From Sphingomonas_R arantia (GTDB taxonomy: Bacteria > Pseudomonadota > Alphaproteobacteria > Sphingomonadales > Sphingomonadaceae), in the NCBI RefSeq assembly GCF_042682045.1, contig NZ_JBHUGS010000002.1, positions 248,001 to 312,000 on the forward strand: DNA of 64,000 nt, given 5' to 3'. Shown piece by piece: positions 33,457 to 42,536 of this stretch. The position numbers were made by a program, and so were the translations under genes. The stretch's first letter is position 1; each line of letters starts with the position of its first letter. A model generated the notes under the pieces. That model was not told the DNA's origin and ran no database searches. It was given only the letters and a program-made list of their open reading frames with translations.

Positions 33457-35136
33457 ATGGCCGTTCAATACAGCTATGTGATGAAGGGTCTGACCAAGAC
33501 CTTCCCCGGCGCGGCGAAGCCCGTGCTGAACAACATCCACCTGCAATTCCTGCCGGGCACGAAGATCGCGATCATCGGCGTCAACGGTGCGGGTAAGTCC
33601 ACGCTGATGAAGATCATGGCCGGGTACGACAAGGACTATGTCGGCGAGGCGTGGGCCGCAGAGAATTTCCGGGTCGGTTATCTGAGCCAGGAGCCGCAGC
33701 TGGACCCCGACAAGGACGTCCGCGGCAACGTTATGGACGGCGTGCGCGCGACGGCCGACCTGGTCGACCGGTTCAACGCGATCAGCGACCTGATGGGCGA
33801 TCCGCCCGAGGACGCCGATTTCGACGCGCTGCTGGCCGAGATGGGCGAGTTGCAGGAAAAGATCGACGCGGTCGACGGCTGGACGCTCGACAACCAGCTG
33901 GAGATCGCGATGGAGGCGCTGCGTTGCCCGCCGGGCGATGCCGACGTCACCACGCTGTCGGGTGGTGAGCGGCGCCGCGTCGCGCTGTGCAAGCTGCTCT
34001 TGTGGAAGCCGGAAATCCTGCTGCTCGACGAGCCGACCAACCATCTCGATGCGGAAAGCGTCGGCTGGCTCGAGAACCATCTGAAGGAATATGCGGGGAA
34101 CGTGATCCTCGTGACCCACGATCGCTACTTCCTCGACAATGTCGTCGGCTGGGTGCTCGAAATCGATCGCGGCCGCGGCCTGCCGTTCGAGGGCAACTAC
34201 TCGGCGTGGCTGGAGAACAAGGCCACCCGCATGGCGCAGGAGGACCGCGAGGAGGAGGGCCGCCAGAAGGCGATCCAGCAGGAACTGCAGTGGATCCGGC
34301 AGAGCCCGAAGGCGCGTCAAACCAAGTCCAAGGCCCGCATCCGCGCGTTCGACGAACTGGTCGAAAAGCAGAATGATCGCCGGCCGGGTGCCGCACAGAT
34401 CCTGATCCAGATCCCGCAGCGGCTGGGCGGCAACGTGATCGAGGCGAAGGGGCTGACCAAGAGCTTCGGCGACAAGCTGCTGTTTGAGAATCTCGACTTC
34501 AACCTGCCGCCGGGCGGGATCGTGGGGATCATCGGGCCGAACGGCGCGGGCAAGACCACGCTGTTCAAGCTGATCACGGGGCAGGAAAAGCCGGACGGTG
34601 GCGAGATCAACATCGGCTCGACGGTGAAGCTCGGCTATGTCGATCAGAGCCGCGACCACCTGAACCCGAACAAGAATGTCTGGGAGGAGATTTCGGACGG
34701 GCTCGACCGGTTCACGTTCGGCAAGCACGATGTCGCGACGCGGGCCTATGTCGGTGCGTTCAACTTCAAGGGTGCCGACCAGCAGAAGAAGGTCGGCCAG
34801 CTGTCGGGCGGTGAACGCAACCGCGTCCACATGGCCAAGATGCTGAAGGAGGGCGGCAACGTGCTGCTGCTCGACGAGCCGACCAACGATCTCGACGTCG
34901 AGACGCTGCGTGCGCTGGAGGAGGCGCTCGAGAGCTTCGCGGGTTGCGCGGTGGTGATCAGCCATGACCGCTTCTTCCTCGATCGGCTGGCGACGCACAT
35001 CCTGGCGTTCGAGGGCGACAGCCATGTCGAATGGTTCGAGGGGAATTTCGAGTCCTATGAAGAGGACAAGAAGCGCCGGCTGGGCGACGCGGCGGACCGG
35101 CCGACGCGGTTGGCTTACAAGAAGCTTACGCGCTGA
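33457..35136 (+). CDS. ettA: Energy-dependent translational throttle protein EttA (ABC-F)
   Basis: The 559-residue soluble ABC-F ATPase binds the ribosome E site and gates elongation according to energy status in E. coli. It has two nucleotide domains: Walker A GVNGAGKST and GPNGAGKTT; signatures LSGGERRRVAL and LSGGERNRVHMA; Walker B LLLDEPTNHLD and LLLDEPTNDLD; and an interdomain P-site motif region with WIRQSPKARQTKSKARI. The start MAVQYSYVMKGLTKTFPG at 33457 is the family N-terminus; the frame is open to 32101 upstream but that part is not EttA. A long inverted repeat directly downstream is a likely terminator. Confidence 0.95.
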   Translation: MAVQYSYVMKGLTKTFPGAAKPVLNNIHLQFLPGTKIAIIGVNGAGKSTLMKIMAGYDKDYVGEAWAAENFRVGYLSQEPQLDPDKDVRGNVMDGVRATADLVDRFNAISDLMGDPPEDADFDALLAEMGELQEKIDAVDGWTLDNQLEIAMEALRCPPGDADVTTLSGGERRRVALCKLLLWKPEILLLDEPTNHLDAESVGWLENHLKEYAGNVILVTHDRYFLDNVVGWVLEIDRGRGLPFEGNYSAWLENKATRMAQEDREEEGRQKAIQQELQWIRQSPKARQTKSKARIRAFDELVEKQNDRRPGAAQILIQIPQRLGGNVIEAKGLTKSFGDKLLFENLDFNLPPGGIVGIIGPNGAGKTTLFKLITGQEKPDGGEINIGSTVKLGYVDQSRDHLNPNKNVWEEISDGLDRFTFGKHDVATRAYVGAFNFKGADQQKKVGQLSGGERNRVHMAKMLKEGGNVLLLDEPTNDLDVETLRALEEALESFAGCAVVISHDRFFLDRLATHILAFEGDSHVEWFEGNFESYEEDKKRRLGDAADRPTRLAYKKLTR

Positions 35137-35158
35137 GGGTTGGGGGGCTTCTTCTGAA

Positions 35159-35269
35159 CCCCTCTCCTTCAGGGGAGGGGTTGGGGTGGGGGCAACAGCA
35201 CCACCCCTACGACCTCACCGGTTTGACGATGTCAGCCCCACCCCAACCCCTCCCCTAAAGGAGAGGGGC
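35159..35269. repeat. Long inverted repeat between ettA and the EamA gene
   Basis: Left arm 35159-35192 (CCCCTCTCCTTCAGGGGAGG, then GGTTGGGGTGGGGG) pairs with right arm 35235-35269 over about 34 bases. Within each arm is also a shorter hairpin. It lies between the converging ettA and EamA genes and probably terminates both. The EamA stop codon (35255-35257) and its last four codons (APLL) are inside the right arm. Confidence 0.7.
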
Positions 35270-36166
35270 TTTTCGGTTTCGCTCCCGCTTTAGCTTCAGT
35301 TCACTAACCACCACGCTGGACACGATGAGCACCGCGCCCACTAACCCGAACTGCGTGAAGCGTTCGCCGGCGATCCAGCCGATCAGGCCGGCATAGACCG
35401 GCTCGGCGGCGTAAATCAGTGTCGCGCGCGCCGGGGCGACATGCGCCTGGCCCCAGTTCATCGCGACCTGGATCACTGCGCTGGCCACGCCGAGCGCGAG
35501 CGCGCAGGCGATCAGCGGCGACGTCAGCGCCGGTAGAGGCTCGCCCGTCAGCGGCATCAGCGCGTAGCAGCCGATCGCGACGGTCGCGAGCTGGACCAGT
35601 GCCGCGCGACGTGGGTCGACCACACCGGCGAAGCGGCCGATGAACAGGATCTGGAACGCGAAGGCGAGCGCCGACAGGATGCTGAGCAGTTCGCCGTAGC
35701 CAAGCGTCAACGTCGCAATCGTCGCAGGCCCGGCGAGCAGGACGAGGCCGGAGAAGGCCATCACGATGCCGGCCCAAACCATCGCGCCCGGCACCCGCCG
35801 GAACAGGACGAGCTGCAGCAGCGGTACGAACGGCACGTAGAGCGCCGTCAGGAACGCCGACATGCTGCTCGGGATCGACTCCAGGCCGGTCGTCTGCAAC
35901 GCGTAGCCCGCCACCATCGTGCAGCCGATCAGCGCCGGGGCGAGAATGTCCCGGACGCTCCAGCCGCGCAGTAATGCGGGGGACAGGGTCGCGAGCAATG
36001 CCGCGGCGATGGCGAAGCGCGAGCCGACGAAGAACAGCGGCCCGCTGTCCGCCAGACCGATCTTGGTAACGAGGAATGTGCCACCCCACAGAATGGTGAT
36101 CCCGACCAGCACCAGTTCCGGGAGGAAGCGGCGCGGAGCCGCATCCTCCCGTTCCCGTGCAATCAT
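35255..36166 (-). CDS. EamA/DMT superfamily transporter
   Basis: The 303-residue protein has ten hydrophobic segments in two repeats of five, the EamA (DMT) topology, beginning LVLVGITILWGGTFLVTKIGLA and ending VGAVLIVSSVVVSELKL. These inner-membrane carriers export metabolites or amino acids. Start 36166 (MIAREREDA) overlaps the carbonic anhydrase stop by four bases, indicating coupling. The last residues KAPLL and the stop codon are encoded by the right arm of the intergenic inverted repeat, so the C-terminus was probably extended or replaced by that element. Substrate is unknown. Confidence 0.85.
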   Translation of the reverse strand: MIAREREDAAPRRFLPELVLVGITILWGGTFLVTKIGLADSGPLFFVGSRFAIAAALLATLSPALLRGWSVRDILAPALIGCTMVAGYALQTTGLESIPSSMSAFLTALYVPFVPLLQLVLFRRVPGAMVWAGIVMAFSGLVLLAGPATIATLTLGYGELLSILSALAFAFQILFIGRFAGVVDPRRAALVQLATVAIGCYALMPLTGEPLPALTSPLIACALALGVASAVIQVAMNWGQAHVAPARATLIYAAEPVYAGLIGWIAGERFTQFGLVGAVLIVSSVVVSELKLKRERNRKAPLL

Positions 36167-36801
36167 GCGGGGTTGAACGCCCCGGTTTCCGGATCGCGGA
36201 CGAGCAGGTCGCCCTCGGCAATGCCGAACCATGCGCCGTGCAACTTCAGCCGGCCGTCGTCGAGCCGGTCCTGCACGAACGGAAATGTCTTGAGATTGTT
36301 GAGGCTGACCCCGACCGCGCGGTGCTCCATCTCGGTCACCGCTTCGGCGTCGGCATTCGGGCCCTTCTCCGCGATGACCTCGTCACGCACGTCGGCGAGC
36401 ATTGAGATCCAGGAGTCGATGAAGGCGCCGTGGCCGTGATCGGATCCTTCGAAGGTGCGGCTGAGCGCGGCCTTGCAGCCACCGCAGGAGGCGTGGCCAA
36501 GCACGAGCACATCGGTGACCTCGAGCTGCGTCACCGCGAATTCGATCGCGGAGGAGACACCGTGGAAACCGCCGCCGGTTTCGTAGGGCGGCACGAGCGC
36601 CGCGACGTTGCGCACGACGAACGTCTGGCCGGGCGCGACGTCGAAGATGGTCGCGGGATCGACGCGGCTGTCGGAGCAGGCGATGATCATGATCTTGGGG
36701 CTCTGACCCTTGGCCAGCGTCTCCCAACGTTCGCGCTGATCGTCCCAGCCGGTCTTCTTGAAACGACGATAGCCGTCGATGAGCGGGGTGATTCCAGTCA
36801 T
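36163..36801 (-). CDS. Beta-class carbonic anhydrase
   Basis: The 212-residue protein carries the beta-carbonic anhydrase signatures: CSDSRVDPATIF, with zinc Cys and the Asp-Arg pair, and GHASCGGCKAA, with zinc His and Cys. It interconverts CO2 and bicarbonate in the cytoplasm. The neighbouring biotin carboxylases and other carboxylations need bicarbonate, but there is no operon link beyond the coupled downstream EamA gene. It is divergent from lipA, 64 bases apart. Confidence 0.93.
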   Translation of the reverse strand: MTGITPLIDGYRRFKKTGWDDQRERWETLAKGQSPKIMIIACSDSRVDPATIFDVAPGQTFVVRNVAALVPPYETGGGFHGVSSAIEFAVTQLEVTDVLVLGHASCGGCKAALSRTFEGSDHGHGAFIDSWISMLADVRDEVIAEKGPNADAEAVTEMEHRAVGVSLNNLKTFPFVQDRLDDGRLKLHGAWFGIAEGDLLVRDPETGAFNPA

Positions 36802-36865
36802 ACTATCTCCCTTTGATAACTGGCAGGGGTGGCAAGCCGCTCCCGCTGCCGCTATCTAACGTAGC

Positions 36866-37798
36866 ATGAACCAGATGGTGCCCAACCCCGCTGAAGCCCT
36901 CGTCACGGGCCGCGTCCGCAAACCCGACTGGATCCGCGTGAAGGCGCCGACCGGTGCGGTCGTGGCCGCAACGCGCGCGCTGATGCGATCCAAAAGCCTG
37001 ACCACGGTGTGCGAGGAAGCGGCCTGCCCCAACATCGGCGAATGCTGGAGCAAGAAGCACGCGACCGTCATGATCCTGGGCGACACGTGCACGCGGGCCT
37101 GCGCGTTCTGCAACGTGAAGACGGGTATGCCACGCGCGGTGGATCACATGGAGCCGCAGAATGTGGCGGATGCCGCGGCACAGATGGGGTTGCAGCATAT
37201 CGTCGTGACGTCGGTCGACCGCGACGACCTGCCCGATGGCGGCGCGAGCCAGTTCGTGAAGGTGATCGAGGCGCTGCGCCGTACGACGCCGGGCACGACG
37301 ATCGAGATCCTGACGCCCGATTTCCGCAACAAGGCGGACAGCGCGATCGAGGCGATCGTAGCGGCGCGGCCCGACGTCTATAATCACAATCTCGAGACCG
37401 TGCCGCGGCTGTACCCGACGATCCGGCCGGGTGCGCGCTACTATGCCTCGCTGCGGCTGTTGGAGCAGGTGAAGCGGCTCGATCCGTCGATCTTCACCAA
37501 GTCGGGCGTGATGGTCGGGCTGGGCGAGGAGCGGCTGGAGATCCATCAGGTGATGGACGACATGCGCTCCGCCGGGATCGATTTCCTGACGATGGGGCAA
37601 TATCTGCAACCGACGCCGAAACACGCCAAGGTCGCCGAGTTCGTGCCGCCGGCCGCGTTCAACGCTTATGCCTCGATCGCGCGAGCCAAGGGGTTCGCGC
37701 TGGTTGCGGCGAGCCCGCTGACCCGGTCGAGCTATCACGCCGGCGACGATTTCGCGAAGCTGCGCGCCGCGCGCGAGGCCAAGCTGGCCAAGCGCTGA
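36866..37798 (+). CDS. lipA: Lipoyl synthase
   Basis: The 310-residue radical SAM enzyme inserts two sulfurs into octanoyl chains on lipoyl domains. Both iron-sulfur clusters are visible: the auxiliary cluster cysteines in CEEAACPNIGECW and the radical SAM cluster CTRACAFCNVKTG. The C-terminal sequence has the conserved RSSYHA region (here SPLTRSSYHAGDDF). The start at 36866 (MNQMVPN) has the usual length. Its stop shares a base with the start of ratA (TGATG), the frequent lipA-ratA coupling of alphaproteobacteria. Confidence 0.96.
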   Translation: MNQMVPNPAEALVTGRVRKPDWIRVKAPTGAVVAATRALMRSKSLTTVCEEAACPNIGECWSKKHATVMILGDTCTRACAFCNVKTGMPRAVDHMEPQNVADAAAQMGLQHIVVTSVDRDDLPDGGASQFVKVIEALRRTTPGTTIEILTPDFRNKADSAIEAIVAARPDVYNHNLETVPRLYPTIRPGARYYASLRLLEQVKRLDPSIFTKSGVMVGLGEERLEIHQVMDDMRSAGIDFLTMGQYLQPTPKHAKVAEFVPPAAFNAYASIARAKGFALVAASPLTRSSYHAGDDFAKLRAAREAKLAKR

Positions 37799-38277
37799 TG
37801 CCGCGGCATAGCGAGACGCGGCATTTGCCCTACAGCCCGGAGCAGATGTTCGACCTGGTGGCCGATGTCGGGCGGTACCGCGAGTTCCTGCCCTGGGTGG
37901 TCGCCGTACGGGTGCGGTCGAACAGCGAGACCGAGATGATCGCGGACCTGGTCGTCGGGTTCAAGGCGTTGCGCGAATCGTTCACATCGAAGGTGACCAA
38001 GACGCGCGCCGAGCGGATCAGCGTCGAATATGTCGACGGGCCGCTGGAGCATCTGGTCAACGACTGGACGTTCCGGCCGGACGGTACCGGCGGAACGCTG
38101 ATCGATTTCAAGGTCGATTTCGCGTTCCGCTCGCGAATCTTCGAGGCGATTGCGGGTCAGGTGTTCGAACGCGCGCTACGCAAGATGATCGGCGCGTTCG
38201 AGGAGCGCGCGGCCGTGCTCTACGGGTCGAGCGACGCGCCGGGCATCAGCAAGTCGAGCGCGCACAACGCGGCGTGA
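37798..38277 (+). CDS. ratA: RatA/Coq10-type START domain protein
   Basis: The 159-residue protein has the Coq10/RatA fold: HLPYSPEQMFDLVADVGRYREFLPWV at the N-terminus, a VGFKALRESFTSKV hairpin and a terminal helix with RALRKMIGAFEERA. Alphaproteobacterial members next to lipA are probably ubiquinone-binding chaperones (Coq10-like); the RatA toxin name comes from E. coli. ATG 37798 overlaps lipA. The last 58 bases overlap the 3' end of the convergent cinA-like gene, so the two messages are antisense to one another there. Confidence 0.9.
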   Translation: MPRHSETRHLPYSPEQMFDLVADVGRYREFLPWVVAVRVRSNSETEMIADLVVGFKALRESFTSKVTKTRAERISVEYVDGPLEHLVNDWTFRPDGTGGTLIDFKVDFAFRSRIFEAIAGQVFERALRKMIGAFEERAAVLYGSSDAPGISKSSAHNAA

Positions 38278-38741
38278 AGCCGGATGCCGGCGCGGCCGGT
38301 GTCGTCAAACTGGCGCATGTCGGCGGTAACCTCGTCCGGGTCGCTGTCCTTGTCGGCGCGGGCGAACACGACGGTGCCGACCGGTTTCTTGGCGCTGCCG
38401 CCCTCCGGGCCGGCGATGCCGGTGATGGCGACCGCGACGTCCGCCCGGCTGCGCGCCAACGCACCGCGCGCCATGGCCCAGCCGACCGCGATCGACACGG
38501 CACCGAACGTTTCGACCACTTCGCTGCTGACGCCGAGCAGGTCGACCTTGGCGGTATCGCCATAGGTCACGAAGCCGGCCTCGAACACCGCGGACGAGCC
38601 GGGGATCTCGGTCAGCGCGGCAGAGACGAGCCCGCCCGTGCAGCTTTCGGCAACGGTAATGCGGCGGCCGAGCGCGAGGTTCGCGGCAACCACGCGGCGC
38701 GCGGCCTCGACCAGTTCGGGGGGGAGGAGGGTGTCGGGCAT
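38220..38741 (-). CDS. pncC: CinA family / nicotinamide-nucleotide amidohydrolase PncC
   Basis: The 173-residue protein is the single-domain CinA C-terminal type (PncC), which deamidates NMN to NaMN in pyridine-nucleotide recycling. It shows TVAESCTGGLVSAALTEIPGSSAVFEAGFVTYGDTAKVDLLGV, ALARSRADVAVAITGIAGPEGGSAKKPVGTVVFA, and a closing helix. The N-terminal MoaB-like CinA domain is absent. It ends inside ratA on the opposite strand (58-base overlap) and starts two bases after the stop of the exported-protein gene, so it is co-transcribed with that and ispDF. Confidence 0.92.
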   Translation of the reverse strand: MPDTLLPPELVEAARRVVAANLALGRRITVAESCTGGLVSAALTEIPGSSAVFEAGFVTYGDTAKVDLLGVSSEVVETFGAVSIAVGWAMARGALARSRADVAVAITGIAGPEGGSAKKPVGTVVFARADKDSDPDEVTADMRQFDDTGRAGIRLHAALCALDLLMPGASLDP

Positions 38742-38742
38742 G

Positions 38743-39264
38743 TCAGCGTGCTCCGGCCGTGGACGTCGGGCAGATCGAAATGCCGGTGCGCGACGAAAGG
38801 CTGCGGTCGAGCTGGACCAGCCCGACGAGCAGCGCCGCGACGTTGCCGATCGGCAGCGGGCTGATCTGTTCGGCGATCCGGCTGACCGCCGCGCAATCGC
38901 GCGTCGCGACCGCGGTGCCGATCCGGTCGAAAATCAGCTTTTCGACGATGTTGGTGACCGTCGAGGGATCGAGCATGTCGGGGACCTGTTGCCCAGACAG
39001 TTTCTCGAACACCGGGAGTGCTGCGTCCGCATTGCCGCCACCATCGCGCCGGTAGCGTGCGGCGAGGCTGGCGCCGCCGCGGTTGAGCCAGGCGGCGGCG
39101 GGGAGGGCCGGGCGACACCGCGCCGCCGTCGCTTCGATCGCGGCGGGGAGTGCGTAGGCGACCACGGAGCGGCCCTCCGCCTCGGTCAGGCAGTCGCTCT
39201 GCGCAAGAGCGGGCCCGGCGAGCGTTGCGGCAAGCAGGAGTGCGACAGGGGTCTTCGACGGCAT
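38743..39264 (-). CDS. Hypothetical exported protein
   Basis: The 173-residue protein has a signal peptide (MPSKTPVALLLAATLAGPALAQ) followed by a helical body with SDCLTEAEGRSVVAYALPAAIEATAARC and RDCAAVSRIAEQISPL. The cysteines near residues 25, 50 and 125 may form disulfides. It starts one base upstream of the ispDF stop and ends two bases before the pncC start, so it is in the ispDF transcription unit. I recognise no family with known function. Confidence 0.75.
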   Translation of the reverse strand: MPSKTPVALLLAATLAGPALAQSDCLTEAEGRSVVAYALPAAIEATAARCRPALPAAAWLNRGGASLAARYRRDGGGNADAALPVFEKLSGQQVPDMLDPSTVTNIVEKLIFDRIGTAVATRDCAAVSRIAEQISPLPIGNVAALLVGLVQLDRSLSSRTGISICPTSTAGAR

Positions 39265-40407
39265 CTATTCGTCCTCCGGCAATCGCACGGTGGCCACGGC
39301 CTGCGCGGCGATCCCTTCGCCCCGGCCGGTGAACCCGAGCCGTTCGGTCGTCGTCGCTTTCACGCTAATCCGCTTCTCGGAAAGCTGCAACAGACGCGCG
39401 ATGTTGGTGCGGATCGCGGCGCGGTGCGGGCCGACCTTTGGCGCCTCGCAGATGATCGTGACGTCGACATGGTCGAGGATGCCGCCGCGTGCGGTAAGGA
39501 GCTCGCGGGCGTGGACCAGGAAGCGGTCGGATGCGGCGCCTTTCCACTGTGGATCGCTCGGCGGGAAATGGTCGCCGATGTCGCCGTCGCCGATCGCACC
39601 GAGGATCGCATCGGTGATGGTGTGCAGCACGACGTCGGCGTCGCTGTGGCCGAGCAGCTTGAAACCGTGCGGCACCGCGACGCCGCCCAGGATGACATGG
39701 TCGCCGGGCGCAAAGGCGTGGACGTCGAACCCGGACCCGACCCGCACGACGAGCATCCGCGATCGGGCGTTGGCCAGATCCTGCGGATGGGTGAGCTTGT
39801 CGAGCGCGGGGTCGCCCTGGACGGTTGCGACAGTGCCGCCGGTGGCGCGCAGCATCTGGGCGTCGTCGGTCGCTTCGTTCGCGGGATCCCATGCAGCGTG
39901 CGCGGCGGCGATCGCGGGGAGCCGGAACGCTTGCGGGGTCTGGACGCGGACGAGGCCGGCGCGTTGGGTGACGGGGCCGAGCGTTTCACCGCCGGCCGCG
40001 AGCGTGTCCGACACCGGTAGCACGGGGACGGCACCTTCGTTGGAGCCGAGCGCCGTCAGGAGGCGATCGATGACGACGGCCGGAACGATCGGGCGCGCCG
40101 CGTCGTGGATCAGCACGCGGTCGCCGGTCAGCGATGCCAGGCCGGCCGCAACGGACTCGCGGCGGGTCGCGCCGCCGACGATGGGCGGGGGGAGGGGGCG
40201 GTCGCCGATTGCGGTCGCGTAGGCCTCGTGCTGGTCCGGGCCGATCACGACTTGGATCGCGTCGATGCCCGGGTGGCGGAGGAATGCGTCGATGGCCTGG
40301 GCCAGGACGGAGGACGCGCCGAGCGGCTCATATTGCTTCGGACCGCCGCCCATGCGGAGGCCGGATCCGGCGGCGACGATCAGGGCGGTGGTACGCGGAT
40401 GCTCCAT
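39265..40407 (-). CDS. ispDF: Bifunctional MEP cytidylyltransferase / MECDP synthase
   Basis: The 380-residue fusion performs two steps of the non-mevalonate isoprenoid pathway. Residues 1-225 are IspD: LIVAAGSGLRMGGGPKQYEPLG, VLIHDAARPIV, and the T-P-Q-F segment VQTPQAFR. Residues 227-380 are IspF: RVGSGFDVHAF, VPHGFKLLGHSDADVVLHTITDAILGA with the zinc residues Asp-His-His and the C-terminal TTERLGFTGRGEGIAAQAVATV. The fused form is common in alphaproteobacteria. It starts the short minus-strand operon with an exported protein and pncC, and is divergent from dusB. Confidence 0.96.
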   Translation of the reverse strand: MEHPRTTALIVAAGSGLRMGGGPKQYEPLGASSVLAQAIDAFLRHPGIDAIQVVIGPDQHEAYATAIGDRPLPPPIVGGATRRESVAAGLASLTGDRVLIHDAARPIVPAVVIDRLLTALGSNEGAVPVLPVSDTLAAGGETLGPVTQRAGLVRVQTPQAFRLPAIAAAHAAWDPANEATDDAQMLRATGGTVATVQGDPALDKLTHPQDLANARSRMLVVRVGSGFDVHAFAPGDHVILGGVAVPHGFKLLGHSDADVVLHTITDAILGAIGDGDIGDHFPPSDPQWKGAASDRFLVHARELLTARGGILDHVDVTIICEAPKVGPHRAAIRTNIARLLQLSEKRISVKATTTERLGFTGRGEGIAAQAVATVRLPEDE

Positions 40408-40482
40408 GCCGCGTGCCTAGCGGAGCCCGGTGCGGGCCGCCAGCGGGTTATCCGTCTGGCGCACTGCCTCATTTGCGGGCAT

Positions 40483-41493
40483 ATGTGCGCGATGCCTGCC
40501 ATGCTGTCCCCGATCGACATCGGTCCCGTGCGGATCGAGAACCCCGTCATCCTTGCGCCCATGACGGGCGTCACCGACCTGCCGTTCCGGCGGATCGTGC
40601 GACGTTACGGATCGGGCCTGAACGTGACCGAGATGATCGCCAGCCAGGCGATGATCCGCGAGACGCGCCAGTCGCTGCAGAAGGCGGCATGGGACCCGGT
40701 CGAGGAGCCGGTGTCGATGCAGCTGGCCGGCTGCACCGCGCGCGAGATGGCGGAGGCCGCCAAGCTGAACGAGGATCGCGGCGCGGCGATCATCGACATC
40801 AACATGGGCTGCCCGGTGCGCAAGATCGTCAACGGCGATGCGGGATCGGCGCTGATGCGCGATCTGGTCAACGCCGCTGCGATCATCGATGCGACGGTGA
40901 AGGCCGTTAGCGTGCCCGTGACGCTGAAGATGCGGATGGGGTGGGACCATGACAGCCTGAACGCCCCCGAACTGGCACGGATCGCGGAGGATCTGGGCGT
41001 GGCGATGGTGACCGTCCACGGCCGGACACGGAACCAGATGTACAAGGGTACCGCGGACTGGAAGTTCATCCGCCGTGTGAAGGATGCGGTCAAAATCCCG
41101 GTGATCGCCAATGGCGACATCAACAGCATCGACGATGCGGTCGAGGCGCTGGATCAGTCCGGCGCGGATGGCGTGATGATCGGCCGCGGGGCTTACGGCC
41201 GGCCGTGGCTGCTGTCGCAGGTCATGCGCTATCTGGCGACGGGCGAGCGGCGGGCCGATCCGTCGATTGCGGAACAATATGCCATGATCGTAGGCCATTA
41301 CCACGCGATGCTCGACCATTATGGCAGCGAGATCGGCGTCAACATGGCGCGCAAGCACATCGGCTGGTACACCAAGGGCCTCGAGGGATCGGCCGAGTTC
41401 CGGAACCGGGCGAACCAGGAGGCGGACCCGAAGGTCGTGCTGGCGATGTTGGAGCGATTCTACGAACCCTGGCTGTGCCGCGCGGCGGCGTGA
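40483..41493 (+). CDS. dusB: tRNA-dihydrouridine synthase (NifR3/DusB type)
   Basis: The 336-residue flavin enzyme reduces specific uridines of tRNA to dihydrouridine. It shows NPVILAPMTGVTDLPFRR, DINMGCPVRKIVNGDAGSAL with the catalytic cysteine in GCP, HGRTRNQMYKG, and IANGDINSIDDA. It is the first gene of the alphaproteobacterial nifR3-ntrBC group. ATG at 40483, 40492 and 40501 are all possible; the last would start MLSPIDIG. The upstream codons of the open frame to 40105 are not used. The stop overlaps the ntrB GTG. Confidence 0.92.
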   Translation: MCAMPAMLSPIDIGPVRIENPVILAPMTGVTDLPFRRIVRRYGSGLNVTEMIASQAMIRETRQSLQKAAWDPVEEPVSMQLAGCTAREMAEAAKLNEDRGAAIIDINMGCPVRKIVNGDAGSALMRDLVNAAAIIDATVKAVSVPVTLKMRMGWDHDSLNAPELARIAEDLGVAMVTVHGRTRNQMYKGTADWKFIRRVKDAVKIPVIANGDINSIDDAVEALDQSGADGVMIGRGAYGRPWLLSQVMRYLATGERRADPSIAEQYAMIVGHYHAMLDHYGSEIGVNMARKHIGWYTKGLEGSAEFRNRANQEADPKVVLAMLERFYEPWLCRAAA

Positions 41494-42536
41494 CCGCCGG
41501 ATCGCTTGCAACCGCGCTGTTCGCCGCCGGGCCGATCCCGAGCCTGGCGATCGACGAGGGCGATCATGTCCGCGAGGCGAACCCCGCAAGCGAGACGTTG
41601 TTCAACTTGTCGCGCCAGATGCTGGTCGGGCGGCGGATCGATGATTTAATTGGGCCGGGTCCGACCGGTGCGCCGGTCGCGGCGCCCTATGCGGCCTATG
41701 ATCAGGTGCTGACCCTGCCCGGTGGGCGGCGGGTGGTAGCGGACGTCACCGCGGCGCCGCTGGCGATCGAGGCCGGGTGGCGCGTGCTGACGGTGCATCC
41801 GCGCTCCGCCGGGCCGATCGGGGCAAGGCGGGACGGGGGGCAGCGGAGCGCGACCGCCGCCGCCGCGATGCTGGCGCATGAGATCAAGAACCCGCTGTCC
41901 GCGATCCGCGGGGCGGCGCAATTGCTCGACCGCGCGGACGAGGCGACCGCGTCGCTGACCCGGCTGATCCGCGACGAGGTCGACCGGATCGCGCGGCTGA
42001 TCGACCGGATGGAGGGGTTCACCGACAGCCGTCCGTTGGTCCGGTCGCCGCAGAATATCCATGCGATCCTGGCGCATGCCCGCGACGTGGCGGAGCAGGG
42101 CTTTGCCGGAGCCGTGACGATCCGCGAATATTATGACCCGTCACTACCGCCCGTGCTGGGCGACCGCGACGCGCTGGTCCAAGTGTTCGTTAACCTCATC
42201 AAGAATGCGGTGGAGGCGCTCGACGGGCGCGGCGGGGAGATCGCGTTGACCACGGGGTATCGCTCCGGTCTCACCAAACGGACGAGCCCGGATGCGCCGC
42301 AAGCGTTGCCGATCGAGGTTTGCGTGATCGACGACGGGCCGGGCGCGCCCGACGATATCGCCGACCATCTGTTCGATCCGTTCGTGACCTCCAAGCGCAG
42401 CGGGAGCGGGCTGGGGCTGGCCCTGGTCGACAAGCTGATCGCCGATCATGGCGGTGTCGTGGAGTTCGTCCGCGAGGGGAACCCGCCGAAGACGGTCGTG
42501 CGGATGCTGCTGCCGCGGGTCGGGGGGCGGGCATGA
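41490..42536 (+). CDS. ntrB: Nitrogen regulation sensor histidine kinase NtrB
   Basis: The 348-residue soluble kinase has a PAS-type sensor domain (PIPSLAIDEGDHVREANPASETLF), a HisKA domain with LAHEIKNPLSAIRGAAQLL, in which the histidine is phosphorylated, and an ATPase domain with NLIKNAVEAL, VIDDGPGAP and KRSGSGLGLALVDKLI. It relays the nitrogen signal to NtrC. GTG 41490 shares its TGA with the dusB stop, and its end overlaps the ntrC start. No PII gene is in this window, but NtrB normally answers to PII. Confidence 0.93.
   Translation: MTAGSLATALFAAGPIPSLAIDEGDHVREANPASETLFNLSRQMLVGRRIDDLIGPGPTGAPVAAPYAAYDQVLTLPGGRRVVADVTAAPLAIEAGWRVLTVHPRSAGPIGARRDGGQRSATAAAAMLAHEIKNPLSAIRGAAQLLDRADEATASLTRLIRDEVDRIARLIDRMEGFTDSRPLVRSPQNIHAILAHARDVAEQGFAGAVTIREYYDPSLPPVLGDRDALVQVFVNLIKNAVEALDGRGGEIALTTGYRSGLTKRTSPDAPQALPIEVCVIDDGPGAPDDIADHLFDPFVTSKRSGSGLGLALVDKLIADHGGVVEFVREGNPPKTVVRMLLPRVGGRA

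Noticed and set aside
33433..35025. 530-codon open frame opposite ettA
   Set aside because: The plus-strand protein has all ABC-F motifs; the antisense frame has none.
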